From positions 1-35,623 of the forward strand of contig NZ_CBXX010000061.1 in the NCBI RefSeq assembly GCF_000577615.1: 35,623 bases of DNA, written 5' to 3'. Shown here in pieces: positions 7,325 to 14,502 of this stretch (positions within the stretch are counted from its first letter, which is position 1; every line of letters starts with the position of its first letter). The position numbers were made by a program, and so were the translations under genes. This stretch comes from Herbaspirillum sp. RV1423 (GTDB lineage: Bacteria; Pseudomonadota; Gammaproteobacteria; Burkholderiales; Burkholderiaceae_D). Below the pieces are notes generated by a model. It was not told the DNA's origin and searched no databases. It saw only the letters and a list, made by a program, of their open reading frames with translations.

Positions 7325-8236
7325 ATGGCAACGAAAAAACAGAAAGGTCTGGGGCGCGGTCTGGATGCCTTGCTGGACGACTCCTCCGATATTGCCGAAG
7401 ACGTGCCGGTGGTCGCGGGTTCGCCCACGGTGATGCCGGTCACGGATCTGCAAGCCGGCAAATACCAGCCGCGCAGCCGCATGGATGAAGGCGCGCTCAA
7501 CGAGCTGGCGGCATCGATCAAGGAGCAGGGCCTGCTGCAGCCTATCCTGATCCGCACCATCGGCCAGAAGAACGGCAAGGACATCTACGAAATCATTGCC
7601 GGCGAACGCCGCTTCCGCGCCGCCAAGATTGCCGGACTGACCGAAGTGCCGGTGCTGGTGAAGAACGTCGACGATCAGACCACCGCCGCGATGGCGCTGA
7701 TCGAAAACATGCAGCGCGAGGACCTCAACCCGCTCGAAGAAGCGCAAGGCATCCATCGCCTGATCACCGACTTCAATTTCACGCATGAGAAGGCCGCCGT
7801 CGCGGTCGGCCGTTCGCGCAGCGCGGTGTCGAACCTGTTGCGTTTGCTGAACCTGGCCAAGCCGGTGCAGACCATGCTGATGGCCGGCGATATCGACATG
7901 GGTCATGCGCGCGCCTTGCTGGCGGTGGATTCCGCCACGCAGATCAACCTGGCGAACCAGGTCGTCGCCAAGCGCATGTCGGTGCGCGAGGCGGAAAAAC
8001 TCGTGGTGCGCACCACCGCCGAACAAGCGGCATCGAACAAACCGCGCGAGGGCGGCGGCAAGGAAAAATCGCGCGACATCGCACGTCTCGAAGAAGAACT
8101 GTCCGACATCCTGGCCACGCAAGTCTCGATCAAGACCGGCGCCAAGAACAAGGGCCAGCTCGTCATCAGCTTCTCCGGCCTCGACGCGCTCGACGGCGTG
8201 ATCGCGCGCCTGCGCGGCGAAGCGGTCGAGCAGTAA
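7325..8236 (+). CDS. parB: Chromosome partitioning protein ParB (Spo0J)
   Basis: CTP-dependent DNA clamp that loads at parS and spreads along nearby DNA. 303 residues. N-terminal basic tail with KGLGRGLDALLDD (ParA-stimulating region, about 6-18), the ParB/Srx domain with LQAGKYQPR (about 42-50), the CTP-binding GERRFRAAKIAGL (about 93-105) and ALIENMQREDLNPLEEA, the helix-turn-helix THEKAAVAVGRSRSAVSNLLRL (parS recognition, about 152-173), and a C-terminal dimerisation domain after a low-complexity linker near 235-255. Two good parS sites lie at 2.5 kb in this window. Confidence 0.97.
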   Translation: MATKKQKGLGRGLDALLDDSSDIAEDVPVVAGSPTVMPVTDLQAGKYQPRSRMDEGALNELAASIKEQGLLQPILIRTIGQKNGKDIYEIIAGERRFRAAKIAGLTEVPVLVKNVDDQTTAAMALIENMQREDLNPLEEAQGIHRLITDFNFTHEKAAVAVGRSRSAVSNLLRLLNLAKPVQTMLMAGDIDMGHARALLAVDSATQINLANQVVAKRMSVREAEKLVVRTTAEQAASNKPREGGGKEKSRDIARLEEELSDILATQVSIKTGAKNKGQLVISFSGLDALDGVIARLRGEAVEQ

Positions 8237-8250
8237 AACAGACCGATGCG

Positions 8251-8270
8251 GACCGGCATGGATGCCGGTC
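8251..8270. other. Hairpin between parB and the tautomerase gene
   Basis: GACCGGCAT and ATGCCGGTC form a perfect 9-base stem around GG. There is no T-run on either side, so it is not a standard intrinsic terminator; it may stabilise the parB mRNA end or bind a protein. Confidence 0.4.
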
Positions 8271-8305
8271 ATAACGGCCGATGGACGATAGACAAAGGAA
8301 GCGCC

Positions 8306-8707
8306 ATGCCTTACCTGCAACTCGACGTCAACGGCATCTACCCGGTGGAGCAAAAGAAGCAGCTCGCCACACGCATGGCGAAGACCTATGCCGACATGAT
8401 GAGCGTCGACATTCGCCGCATCAGCATCGTCATCCGTGAAACCGGTGAAGGCAGCGTCTGGCGCACGGTCGACAGCGGCGAGGTCGAACCGGTCTCGGTG
8501 CTGATGTGCGACATCCGCCGCGGCCGTACCCCCGAGCTGCGCATGGAAGTCGCCAAGGCATTATGCAAGGATTGTATGGATGTACTGGGTCTGCGCGAAG
8601 ACCGTCTCAACGTCGAATTCACGCAGCACAGCGGCGATGAAATGTATCATCCGACCCTGGGCGGCTACAGTCCCGAATGGTCCGCCGGCGAAGCCGAGCC
8701 GGACTGA
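8306..8707 (+). CDS. Tautomerase-superfamily protein (two-domain 4-OT type)
   Basis: 133-residue protein of the tautomerase superfamily, enzymes that use an N-terminal proline as the catalytic base or nucleophile. The start MPYLQLDVNG gives Pro2 after removal of Met. The length equals two fused 4-oxalocrotonate tautomerase units: the first ends about residue 60 and a second beta-alpha-beta unit starts near VSVLMCDIRRGRTPE, the architecture of cis-CaaD and malonate semialdehyde decarboxylase. Substrate is unknown. The ATG at 8306 is chosen because it follows AAAGGA and preserves Pro2; a longer frame from 8246 would destroy it. It lies 70 bases after parB and may be read from the same transcript. 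Confidence 0.82.
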   Translation: MPYLQLDVNGIYPVEQKKQLATRMAKTYADMMSVDIRRISIVIRETGEGSVWRTVDSGEVEPVSVLMCDIRRGRTPELRMEVAKALCKDCMDVLGLREDRLNVEFTQHSGDEMYHPTLGGYSPEWSAGEAEPD

Positions 8708-8786
8708 CGGATGGCCGGCGCCGATGTGGCGGCGCTCGGTATCAGGGCGCCATTCTTGTCCACACATCCATCAACCGCAGCGCGTT

Positions 8787-8975
8787 TTAATCAACTGATG
8801 GCGGGCCGGCGCATGGCTGGCTCGCCGTGAAATTATCGCGATACTGTTGCGCGCTGATTCCCAACCGCCTGAGGAACGCCACGCGCATGTAGCCGGCGTC
8901 GCGAAAGCCGCAGCGGTAGGCCACTGTCTTCAGCGGCGCCTGCGTGCCTTCCAGCATCACGCGTGCGGCAATCCA
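8787..8975 (-). pseudogene. Remnant of an AraC-family regulator (C-terminal helix-turn-helix only)
   Basis: On the minus strand a frame reads ARVMLEGTQAPLKTVAYRCG and, further on, AFLRRLGISAQQYRDNF, the second helix-turn-helix of AraC/XylS regulators of the GlxA type. Only about 50 residues of homology remain. Just upstream, from about 8990 outward, the frame continues but no longer resembles the family: the first helix-turn-helix and the whole N-terminal domain are missing, so this cannot be a working regulator. Third-position G/C bias is still strong, which suggests a recent truncation. The breakpoint is next to a GAATTC. Confidence 0.72.
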
Positions 8976-8991
8976 TACCGGATCGCTGGCG

Positions 8992-9111
8992 GAATTCGAC
9001 GGCGTGCCGTCGGCGATGCGCTGGATCCTGGAAATCCATCTGCGCCATCCCGACAAGACCTGCGGCGCCTTTTTCGAGGACATGCTGCTGGACGACGGCT
9101 GCTACGCCTGA
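8992..9111 (+). pseudogene. Possible tail of an unidentified gene, joined to the AraC remnant
   Basis: On the plus strand, from about 8992, one frame reads VPSAMRWILEIHLRHPDKTC and then GAFFEDMLLDDGCYA before TGA at 9109. Nearly every third codon base is G or C, the pattern of real genes here. Further upstream the same frame runs antisense to the conserved AraC helix and soon meets stops (TAG near 8911 and 8890), so no start exists. It looks like the last 40 codons of a gene whose front was lost in the rearrangement that also cut the AraC gene. I do not recognise the family; it may also be chance. Confidence 0.3.
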
Positions 9112-9128
9112 GCGGGTGGCCTGCTGCG

Positions 9129-10970
9129 TCAGGCCTCTTCGCCCAGGAAGCCGCCGCTCTGATGCGCCCACAAGCGCGCATACAAGCCGTTCTGCGCGAG
9201 CAATTCCTGATGGCTGCCTTGTTCGACGATGCGGCCCTGGTCGAGCACGATCAGCCGGTCCATCGCCGCGATGGTCGACAGGCGGTGCGCGATGGCGACC
9301 ACGGTCTTGCCTTCCATCAGGCGGTACAGGCTTTCCTGGATCGCCGCTTCCACTTCCGAATCGAGCGCGCTGGTGGCTTCGTCGAGCAGCAGGATAGGCG
9401 CGTCCTTCAACATCACGCGCGCAATCGCGATGCGCTGGCGTTGTCCGCCCGACAGCTTGACGCCGCGTTCGCCGACGTGGGCGTCGTAGGCCTTGCGGCC
9501 GTGCGCGTCGGACAGCGTCGCGATGAAGTCGTGCGCTTCGGCGCGGCGGGCGGCGGCGATCATCTCGTCGTCGCCGGCGTCGGGACGGCCGTACATGATG
9601 TTGTCGCGCACCGAGCGGTGCAGCAGCGAAGTATCCTGCGTGACCATGCCGATTTGCGCGCGCAGGCTGTCTTGCGTGACGTGCGCGATGTCCTGGCCGT
9701 CGACCAGGATGCGGCCTTGCTCGACGTCGTAGAAGCGCAGCAGCAGATTGACGATGGTCGATTTGCCGGCGCCGGAGCGGCCGACCAGGCCGATCTTTTC
9801 GCCGGGCCTGATGTCCAGATTCAGCTTGTCGATCACCTGGCGCGCATCCGGACCGGCGGCGCCGTAGGCGAAGCTGACGTTCTCGAAGCGCAGTTCGCCG
9901 CGCCTGACTTCAAGCGGTTGCGCGTCCGGCAAATCCTTCACCTCATGCGCGCGCGACAGCGTGTTGATGCCGTCCTGCACGGTGCCGACGTGTTCGAACA
10001 GCGCCGCCATTTCCCACATGACCCAGTGCGCGATGCCGTTCAGGCGCAAGGCCATCGCGGTCGCCGCCGCGACCGCGCCGACGCCGACCTTGCCTTGCGT
10101 CCACAGCCATAGCGCAACGCCGGCGGTGGCCAGGATCAACACCATGTTGAGTATGTGGTTGACGATTTCAAAACCGCTGACCAGACGCATCTGGCGATGC
10201 ACCGTGACCAGGAAATCCTGCATCGCGCTGCGTGCATAACCGGCCTCGCGTCCCGCGTGCGAGAACAGCTTGACCGTGGCGATGTTGGTGTAGGCGTCGG
10301 TGATGCGCCCGGTCATCAGCGACCGCGCATCGGCCTGGTTGCGCGCGACGCCGGACAGGCGCGGCACGAAGTAGCGCAGCGCGGCGACATACAGCACCAG
10401 CCAGCCGAAGAAGGGCAGCAGCAGCCAGGCGTCGAAGCTGCCGACCACCGTCGTCATGGTGACGAAATAGATCATCACGAACACCAGGATGTCGCCCATG
10501 ATCATGCACACGTCGCGCACCGCCAGCGCGGTTTGCATTACCTTGGCGGCAACCCGTCCGGCGAATTCGTCTTGGTAAAAACTCATGCTCTGGTTGAGCA
10601 TCAGGCGATGGAATTTCCAGCGCAGCATCATCGGGAAGGCGCCAGCCAGGGTCTGATGCTTGAAGAAGGTTTGCAGCGCGATCAGCAGCGGACTGCCGAT
10701 TAGCACCAGCCCCAGCAGCAACAGGCTGCCGCGTTCCTGCGTCCATAATTGCGCCGGCGCGATACGGCCGAGCCAGTCGATGATGCGGCCCATCATGGCG
10801 AACAGCAAGGCCTCGAAGGCGCCGATGGTCGCCGTCAGCGCCGTCATGGCGACGATGTAGCGGCGCAGGCCCTTGGTGCAGGCCCAGATGAAAGCGGCAA
10901 AGCCGCGCGGCGGCGGCTTGGGAATCGTATCGGGGTAGGGGTGAACCAGTTTTTCAAACCATGCGAGCAT
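9129..10970 (-). CDS. ABC exporter, fused permease-ATPase (MsbA/multidrug type)
   Basis: Half-size ABC exporter expected to work as a homodimer in the inner membrane, exporting lipids, drugs or peptides. 613 residues. Membrane domain with six hydrophobic segments over about 35-330, containing SMSFYQDEFAGRVAAKVMQT near 133-152, the usual coupling-helix region. The ATPase domain follows: Walker A GRSGAGKST near 397, Q-loop IGMVTQDTSLLHRSVRDNI near 440-458, signature LSGGQRQRIAIAR near 505, Walker B ILLLDEATSALD near 526, H-loop AHRLST near 563. The ATG lies opposite GGAGATTGC, a fair ribosome site. It is transcribed away from the SbmA-like gene. Its stop lies in a 6-base inverted repeat (9118-9135) with no T-run. 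Confidence 0.92.
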   Translation of the reverse strand: MLAWFEKLVHPYPDTIPKPPPRGFAAFIWACTKGLRRYIVAMTALTATIGAFEALLFAMMGRIIDWLGRIAPAQLWTQERGSLLLLGLVLIGSPLLIALQTFFKHQTLAGAFPMMLRWKFHRLMLNQSMSFYQDEFAGRVAAKVMQTALAVRDVCMIMGDILVFVMIYFVTMTTVVGSFDAWLLLPFFGWLVLYVAALRYFVPRLSGVARNQADARSLMTGRITDAYTNIATVKLFSHAGREAGYARSAMQDFLVTVHRQMRLVSGFEIVNHILNMVLILATAGVALWLWTQGKVGVGAVAAATAMALRLNGIAHWVMWEMAALFEHVGTVQDGINTLSRAHEVKDLPDAQPLEVRRGELRFENVSFAYGAAGPDARQVIDKLNLDIRPGEKIGLVGRSGAGKSTIVNLLLRFYDVEQGRILVDGQDIAHVTQDSLRAQIGMVTQDTSLLHRSVRDNIMYGRPDAGDDEMIAAARRAEAHDFIATLSDAHGRKAYDAHVGERGVKLSGGQRQRIAIARVMLKDAPILLLDEATSALDSEVEAAIQESLYRLMEGKTVVAIAHRLSTIAAMDRLIVLDQGRIVEQGSHQELLAQNGLYARLWAHQSGGFLGEEA

Positions 10971-11113
10971 GCAATCTCCAGAATGTCGCCATCAGATCGT
11001 GAACACGTTCCAAGGACCGATGTGCGTGCGTCAATATCATGCAGGCAAGCACCGGCGCGGCGAAGAACAGAGATTCTAACCCGTTCACCAAAACGGGGCG
11101 GGCTGCTCAATGC

Positions 11114-11196
11114 CTGTCGTCCTGACGAAAGTCAGGACCCAGCGTCGTAGCGGCGTTCGTCACGACACTGGGTCCCAGCGGTCGCTGGGACGACAG
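11114..11196. repeat. REP-like palindromic element (83 bases, two stem-loops in an outer inverted repeat)
   Basis: The ends CTGTCGTCC and GGACGACAG are inverted repeats. Inside are two tight hairpins in mirror orientation: CCTGAC-GAAA-GTCAGG (11121-11136) and TCCCAGCG-GT-CGCTGGGA (11173-11190), and a central pair GTCGT/ACGAC. The whole element can fold as a cruciform. This form matches REP/BIME-type intergenic repeats common in beta- and gammaproteobacteria. It lies between two divergently transcribed ABC genes. The rest of 10971-11317 shows no gene. Only one copy was noticed in the window. Confidence 0.75.
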
Positions 11197-11317
11197 TTCT
11201 GGTGGGATAGCAGCAAGCGCCCGGCTGTTGCACTTGGTTGCATTTAAACGCAAGCTGAAATATTACGGATTGCTTATCATCGCAGATGATCTCGCACAGA
11301 ACTTCTCAGGAACTCAC

Positions 11318-13060
11318 ATGACAGCCAACAAGAAAAAAGACATCGACCGCCACGCCATCTGGCATCTCATCAAACCGTACTGGGTCTCGGAAGAGCGGGG
11401 CAAAGCCTGGGGCCTGATGGCGATCATCGTTGCGCTGGTGCTGGTCATGGTCTACATCAACGTGCTGATCACCGACTGGAATCGCACCATGTACGATTCC
11501 CTGCAGAACAAGGACTACGCCGCCTTCCGCCATTTGTTGTGGCAATTCACCTACCTGGCGTTCGGTTACATCGTGGTCGCCACCGCGCGCATCTACCTGA
11601 CGCAATCGCTGCAGATCCGCTGGCGCGCCTGGATGACCGACAAGTACATGGCCAAATGGCTGCTGCATCACGCGTACTACCGCATGGAGCAGGGCCACAT
11701 CGCCGACAACCCCGACCAGCGTATCGCCGAAGACTTGCGCGCCCTGACGGCGAACACCATCAGCCTGGTGCTGGGTTTCATTTCCAGCGCGGTGACGCTG
11801 GTGTCTTTCGTCGGCATCCTGTGGGCCATCAGCGGTCCGGTCTCGTTCTTCATCATGCACCGCGACTGGGTGATTCCCGGCTATATGGTGTGGTTCGCCG
11901 TCGCCTATGCCGGCGTCGGTTCGTGGATCATCTGGTGGATCGGCAGACCGCTGGTGGTGCAGAGCTTCAACCAGGAACGCTTCGAGGCGAATTATCGTTT
12001 CGGCCTGATCCGCGTGCGCGAACATGCCGAAGCGGTTGCGCTGTACCGCGGCGAACAGCGCGAGCGCGGCGAACTGAACCTGCGCTTCGAAGACATCCGC
12101 AAGAACTGGTGGGCCATCATGAACACCACCAAGCGCCTCAACATCGCGGTCAATTTCTACGGCCAGTTCGCCATCATTTTTCCGCTGCTGGTGGCGGCGC
12201 CGCGCTACTTCGGCGGCGCCATTTCGCTGGGCGTGCTGATGCAGATCAGCAGTGCTTTCGGCCAGGTGCAGGATGCCTTGTCATGGTTCATCAACGCCTT
12301 CACCACGCTGGCGGACTGGAAGGCCAGCATCAATCGTCTGGCCGGTTTCAACCTCGCCGTCGAGCAGGCGCAGAGGCAGCCCGCCAGCATCTCCGTGGAA
12401 CGCAACAATGTCGGCGCCATCCTGTTCGACAAGCTCGATCTCGCCTTGCCCGACGGCACCCCGTTGATCGGCGGCGTCAACGGCGCCATCCATGCGGGCG
12501 ACCGCATCCTCGTCAGCGGCCGCTCCGGTTGCGGCAAGTCGACGCTGTTCCGCGCCATCGCCGGCATCTGGCCCTATGGCGGCGGCGACATCCAGATCCC
12601 GCACAAGACCAGGCTGATGTTCGTGCCGCAGTCGAGCTACCTGCCGATCGGCACGCTGCGCTCGGTGCTGGCGTATCCCGCCGAGGAACACGCCTATACC
12701 GACCTGGCGATCTGCCATTACCTCGACCTGTGCCGCCTGCCGCATCTGAAGGATCAGCTCGGCGTCTACAGCAACTGGGGCAACCGGCTGTCGCCGGGCG
12801 AACAGCAACGGCTGGCGTTTGCGCGCGTTTTCCTGACGCGGCCGGAAGCGGTGTTTCTCGACGAAGCCAGCAGCGCCATGGATGGCGAGACCGAAGAGGC
12901 GCTGTATTCGCTGTTGCAGGAAGAGCTGCCGCAAGCGACCGTCGTCAGCATCGCGCACCGCGAAACCGTGGCGCGCTACCATCGGCAGCGCTGGCATTTT
13001 TCCAGTCGCGGCAATGCCGCCGGCGACGACGTCAGCCGGCTCAGCATCGAGTCGCTTTGA
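11318..13060 (+). CDS. SbmA/BacA-like ABC transporter (YddA-type permease-ATPase fusion)
   Basis: ABC transporter of the ABC_membrane_2 group, whose members include YddA, Mycobacterium BacA and peroxisomal-type exporters; SbmA/BacA import peptides or cobalamin-like molecules. 580 residues. The membrane domain (about 1-330) has AWMTDKYMAKWLLHHAYYRM near 104-123 and NPDQRIAEDLR, both typical of this group. The ATPase has Walker A GRSGCGKST near 401, signature LSPGEQQRLAFAR near 491 and Walker B AVFLDEASSAMD near 512. Start at 11318 is chosen for AGGA six bases upstream and the normal N-terminus (ending the frame 30 codons later than its longest form). The ATPase has the usual catalytic residues. 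Substrate unknown. Confidence 0.9.
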   Translation: MTANKKKDIDRHAIWHLIKPYWVSEERGKAWGLMAIIVALVLVMVYINVLITDWNRTMYDSLQNKDYAAFRHLLWQFTYLAFGYIVVATARIYLTQSLQIRWRAWMTDKYMAKWLLHHAYYRMEQGHIADNPDQRIAEDLRALTANTISLVLGFISSAVTLVSFVGILWAISGPVSFFIMHRDWVIPGYMVWFAVAYAGVGSWIIWWIGRPLVVQSFNQERFEANYRFGLIRVREHAEAVALYRGEQRERGELNLRFEDIRKNWWAIMNTTKRLNIAVNFYGQFAIIFPLLVAAPRYFGGAISLGVLMQISSAFGQVQDALSWFINAFTTLADWKASINRLAGFNLAVEQAQRQPASISVERNNVGAILFDKLDLALPDGTPLIGGVNGAIHAGDRILVSGRSGCGKSTLFRAIAGIWPYGGGDIQIPHKTRLMFVPQSSYLPIGTLRSVLAYPAEEHAYTDLAICHYLDLCRLPHLKDQLGVYSNWGNRLSPGEQQRLAFARVFLTRPEAVFLDEASSAMDGETEEALYSLLQEELPQATVVSIAHRETVARYHRQRWHFSSRGNAAGDDVSRLSIESL

Positions 13061-13155
13061 CCGGACTCGCGATGCTTACTTTGCATAACCGGTTTGGCTG
13101 ACCTGTGCAAGAATGTCTTTGTCCCGACACCTGAAAATTTCACAAGAAGATTCCC

Positions 13156-14007
13156 ATGAATGACCCCATCGTTTACCTCAACGGCGAACTGACGCCGCTC
13201 TCGGAAGCAAAGATTCCCGTGCTGGACCGAGGCTTCATCTTCGGCGACGGCGTCTACGAAGTAATCCCCATGTACGGCCGCAAACCGTTTCGCGGCACCC
13301 ATCACATCGCCCGCCTGTTCCGCAGCCTGGGCACCATCGGTATTGCCAATCCGCATAGCGAAGCGGAGTGGCTGGCATTGATCGACCGCGTGGTGCAGGC
13401 CAACGACCTCAACGATCAGATCGTCTACATTCAGGTCACGCGCGGCGTCGCCAAACGCGGCCACGCCTTCCCCAAGGAAGCCGTCACGCCGACCGTGTTC
13501 ATGATGACCAGCCCGCTGACGGTGCCGTCCGCCGAGGTGCGCGCCAAGGGCGTGGCCTGCGTGACGATGGAAGACAAGCGCTGGCTCAATTGCCAGATCA
13601 AGTCGACTTCGTTGCTGGGCAATGTGCTGGCCGCCCAGCACGCGGCGGAGAACGAAGTGACCGAAGCGATCCAGTTCCGTGACGGCTACCTCAGCGAAGC
13701 GTCGTCGTCCAACGTCTGGATCGTCAAGGATGGCAAACTGTCGGCGCCGCCGAAAGACAATCTGATCCTCGAAGGCATTCGCTACGGCCTCATCGAAGAG
13801 CTGTGCGCCGCCCAAGGCATCGTCTTCGAAGCGCGCCGCATCACGCGCGAAGAAGTGTTCGCCGCCGATGAAGTGCTGCTGTCCTCGGCCACCAAGGAAG
13901 TCCTGCCGGTCGTCACCATCGACGGCAAGAGCATCGGCAGCGGCAAGCCGGGGCCGGTGTTCGGCAAGCTGTACGCTGCCTACCAGGCGGCCAAGCAGGC
14001 GCTCTGA
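13156..14007 (+). CDS. dat: D-amino acid aminotransferase (class IV PLP enzyme)
   Basis: Fold-type IV PLP aminotransferase; D-alanine transaminases interconvert D-alanine and D-glutamate. 283 residues, the usual length. Features: VLDRGFIFGDGVYEVIPMYG near 24-43, the PLP-binding lysine in NCQIKSTSLLGN at residue 149, and SEASSSNVWIVKDGKL near 180-195 with the phosphate-binding loop. Class IV enzymes also include IlvE (branched chain) and PabC (aminodeoxychorismate lyase); the neighbour ybeD and then lipB-lipA fit the betaproteobacterial dat-ybeD-lipB-lipA order, so Dat is preferred. A ribosome site (AAGAAGA) precedes the ATG. Confidence 0.88.
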   Translation: MNDPIVYLNGELTPLSEAKIPVLDRGFIFGDGVYEVIPMYGRKPFRGTHHIARLFRSLGTIGIANPHSEAEWLALIDRVVQANDLNDQIVYIQVTRGVAKRGHAFPKEAVTPTVFMMTSPLTVPSAEVRAKGVACVTMEDKRWLNCQIKSTSLLGNVLAAQHAAENEVTEAIQFRDGYLSEASSSNVWIVKDGKLSAPPKDNLILEGIRYGLIEELCAAQGIVFEARRITREEVFAADEVLLSSATKEVLPVVTIDGKSIGSGKPGPVFGKLYAAYQAAKQAL

Positions 14008-14034
14008 CACGGTAGTTTTCCGAAGCGCAGGAGG

Positions 14035-14062
14035 GCATGTCTTGTCGTGCGGCAAGACATGC
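14035..14062. other. Hairpin in the dat-ybeD gap
   Basis: GCATGTCTTG and CAAGACATGC form a perfect 10-base stem around an 8-base loop. No T-run follows on either strand. It may be a mRNA end-stabiliser, an attenuator or a protein site. Shortly after it, TAGAAT (14085-14090) could be a -10 for ybeD, without a good -35. Confidence 0.45.
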
Positions 14063-14133
14063 GCAAGGGAGCCGCCGCATGGCGTAGAATAAGCGAATTC
14101 TCCATTGAAGGCCGTTTTTGAAGGCCGCTTATC

Positions 14134-14406
14134 ATGCCAGTCCCAACCGAAGAATCCCTGATCGAATACCCGAGCGATTTTCCCATCAAGGTGGTCGGCA
14201 TCATGCACGATGAATTTACCGACACCATCGTTGAAATGATCGTCGAGCATGATCCCACCTTCCATGCCGGCAAGGTCGAAACGCGTCCTTCGACGCAAGG
14301 AAAATATCTGTCGCTGACGGTCACCATTCGCGCCACCAGCCGCGAGCAGCTCGACAATCTGTATCGCGCGCTGTCCTCGCACGAGATGGTGAAGTTCGTG
14401 CTGTAA
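14134..14406 (+). CDS. ybeD: YbeD-like DUF493 protein
   Basis: 90-residue ACT-like small protein of the YbeD/DUF493 family. Its molecular role is not established, but it is encoded next to lipB in many proteobacteria and is thought to be regulatory. Characteristic parts: YPSDFPIKVVGIMHDEFTDT near 11-30, then TRPSTQGKYLSLTVTIRATS near 50-69, and SREQLDNLYRALSSHEMVKFVL at the C-terminus. An ATG at 14134 with a GAAGG upstream. A 10-base direct repeat (TTGAAGGCCG at 14105-14114 and 14118-14127) precedes it and doubles the possible ribosome site. A bidirectional terminator ends it; lipB is 3.4 kb away here, instead of adjacent. Confidence 0.9.
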   Translation: MPVPTEESLIEYPSDFPIKVVGIMHDEFTDTIVEMIVEHDPTFHAGKVETRPSTQGKYLSLTVTIRATSREQLDNLYRALSSHEMVKFVL

Positions 14407-14447
14407 CGCGTTTTGCAATGCGTCCTGCAACGAGGATGCGGCGCATG

Positions 14448-14487
14448 AAAAAACCGGTTCGCCTCTCGTGAGGACGAACCGGTTTTT
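14448..14487. terminator. Bidirectional terminator between ybeD and the chemoreceptor gene
   Basis: AAAAACCGGTTCG and CGAACCGGTTTTT form a 13-base stem with a loop that contains CCTCTCGTGAGGA. A-run on the left and T-run on the right let it end transcripts from both the plus-strand ybeD and the minus-strand chemoreceptor. Confidence 0.88.
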
Positions 14488-14502
14488 ATTTGGTGCGACG
14501 TT

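Noticed and set aside
9118..9135. Inverted repeat GGCCTG/CAGGCC at the end of the MsbA-like gene as terminator
   Set aside because: Only 6-base arms, overlaps the stop region and no T-run on the minus strand.
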